Source: Chrysaora quinquecirrha (taxonomy: Eukaryota; Cnidaria; Scyphozoa; Semaeostomeae; Pelagiidae). Taken from it: a stretch of 64,000 nt of DNA. The notes under the pieces were generated by a model. That model searched no databases, was not told the DNA's origin, and saw nothing but the letters and a program-made list of their open reading frames with translations. Location of the stretch: NCBI GenBank assembly GCA_014526335.1, contig JACTAT010000014.1, forward strand, positions 6,666,393 through 6,730,392, given 5' to 3'. The position numbers were made by a program, and so were the translations under genes. The stretch's first letter is position 1. Every line of letters begins with the position of its first letter. This document shows positions 63,620 through 64,000 of this stretch, one piece after another.

Positions 63620-63829
63620 GTACGTTCTTTTAAAAATGTTTTTCTATCGAATTTTCATTGATTCAATGCATAAATGGTTAATAAGGATGGAACTGAAAGG
63701 ATAAAACTTCAAGGATATGTTTCGCCCTTGAAATGCTGAAATGATTATCGAAATAAATAAAACGATTTTGTTCAACTGAAAGTCTTAAGCCAGGTTCATG
63801 TCGACCCAAGATACGATAAAACCAACGTC

Positions 63830-64000
63830 AACTAGATGTAACTGCTAGCTCATGTCGACATGTCAGCAACTATTCAGAACTTAGGATACAGTTTATTACA
63901 GTGCAAGGGCTTTCAGGACGACTGCGACTCACGGGAATCAGTCGCCAACTAGTCGCACCAACTTTCTGGCATTGTGCGCCGACTTTGCCGTTAATAATAA
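63830..64000 (+). repeat. Dispersed repeat family F copy
   Basis: GACATGTCAGCAACTATTCA, ACAGTTTATTACAGTG, CACGGGAATCAGTCGCCAAC and CATTGTGCGCCGACTTTG parallel the copy at 55535-55815. Confidence 0.7.

Noticed and set aside
57015..63619. Fibronectin-III or protein kinase domains
   Set aside because: Searched by eye for W/Y/L FN3 patterns and G-x-G, VAIK, HRD and DFG motifs in all exons; none found in the window.

Overview
The window is eukaryotic nuclear DNA, most likely from an invertebrate metazoan: A+T-rich, spliceosomal introns with canonical sites, tRNA-derived SINEs, many small palindromic DNA elements, a Tc1/mariner relic and a nuclear tRNA-Lys. The species cannot be fixed from the sequence; a cnidarian or another early-branching animal is a guess.

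One giant plus-strand gene runs across the whole window and is open at both ends. I can place about 50 exons with matching splice phases. In order the protein has an N-terminal charged region, a Dbl-homology (RhoGEF) domain (2456-6877), an SH3-like domain (6920-7100), about 56 I-set immunoglobulin domains (7953-55083), two more SH3 domains (57768-57967 and 60974-61170) and the start of a second RhoGEF domain (62102-63619). No fibronectin-III or kinase domain is visible. This composition points to the obscurin/UNC-89 group, with a Trio-like pair of RhoGEF domains at opposite ends of the Ig array. Two exons are very large (9129-11694 with about 9 Ig domains, 13352-20279 with 20); the rest mostly carry one to three Ig domains, and in the 3' half many Ig exons are paired with tiny acidic or basic linker exons.

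The reading frame is broken about 14 times, nearly always by a net loss of one base and often in a homopolymer, while the protein on both sides stays well conserved. That looks like unpolished long-read sequence rather than gene decay.

The introns hold everything else. The 5.2 kb intron 28754-33994 contains an ATC microsatellite, an 84-bp palindrome-bearing tandem array, a tyrosine-recombinase mobile element (C2H2 finger, Crypton-like catalytic domain and a TRF-type Myb/SANT domain), a 155-bp-arm inverted repeat, a remnant that resembles a CRESS-DNA-virus Rep gene, and a second ATC array. Other introns hold a DD37D mariner relic (52920-54245), an antisense tRNA-Lys(CUU) gene (24199-24271), at least nine copies of one hairpin MITE family, several other terminal-inverted-repeat elements, two tRNA-derived SINE families, minisatellites and a 440-bp polypyrimidine tract.
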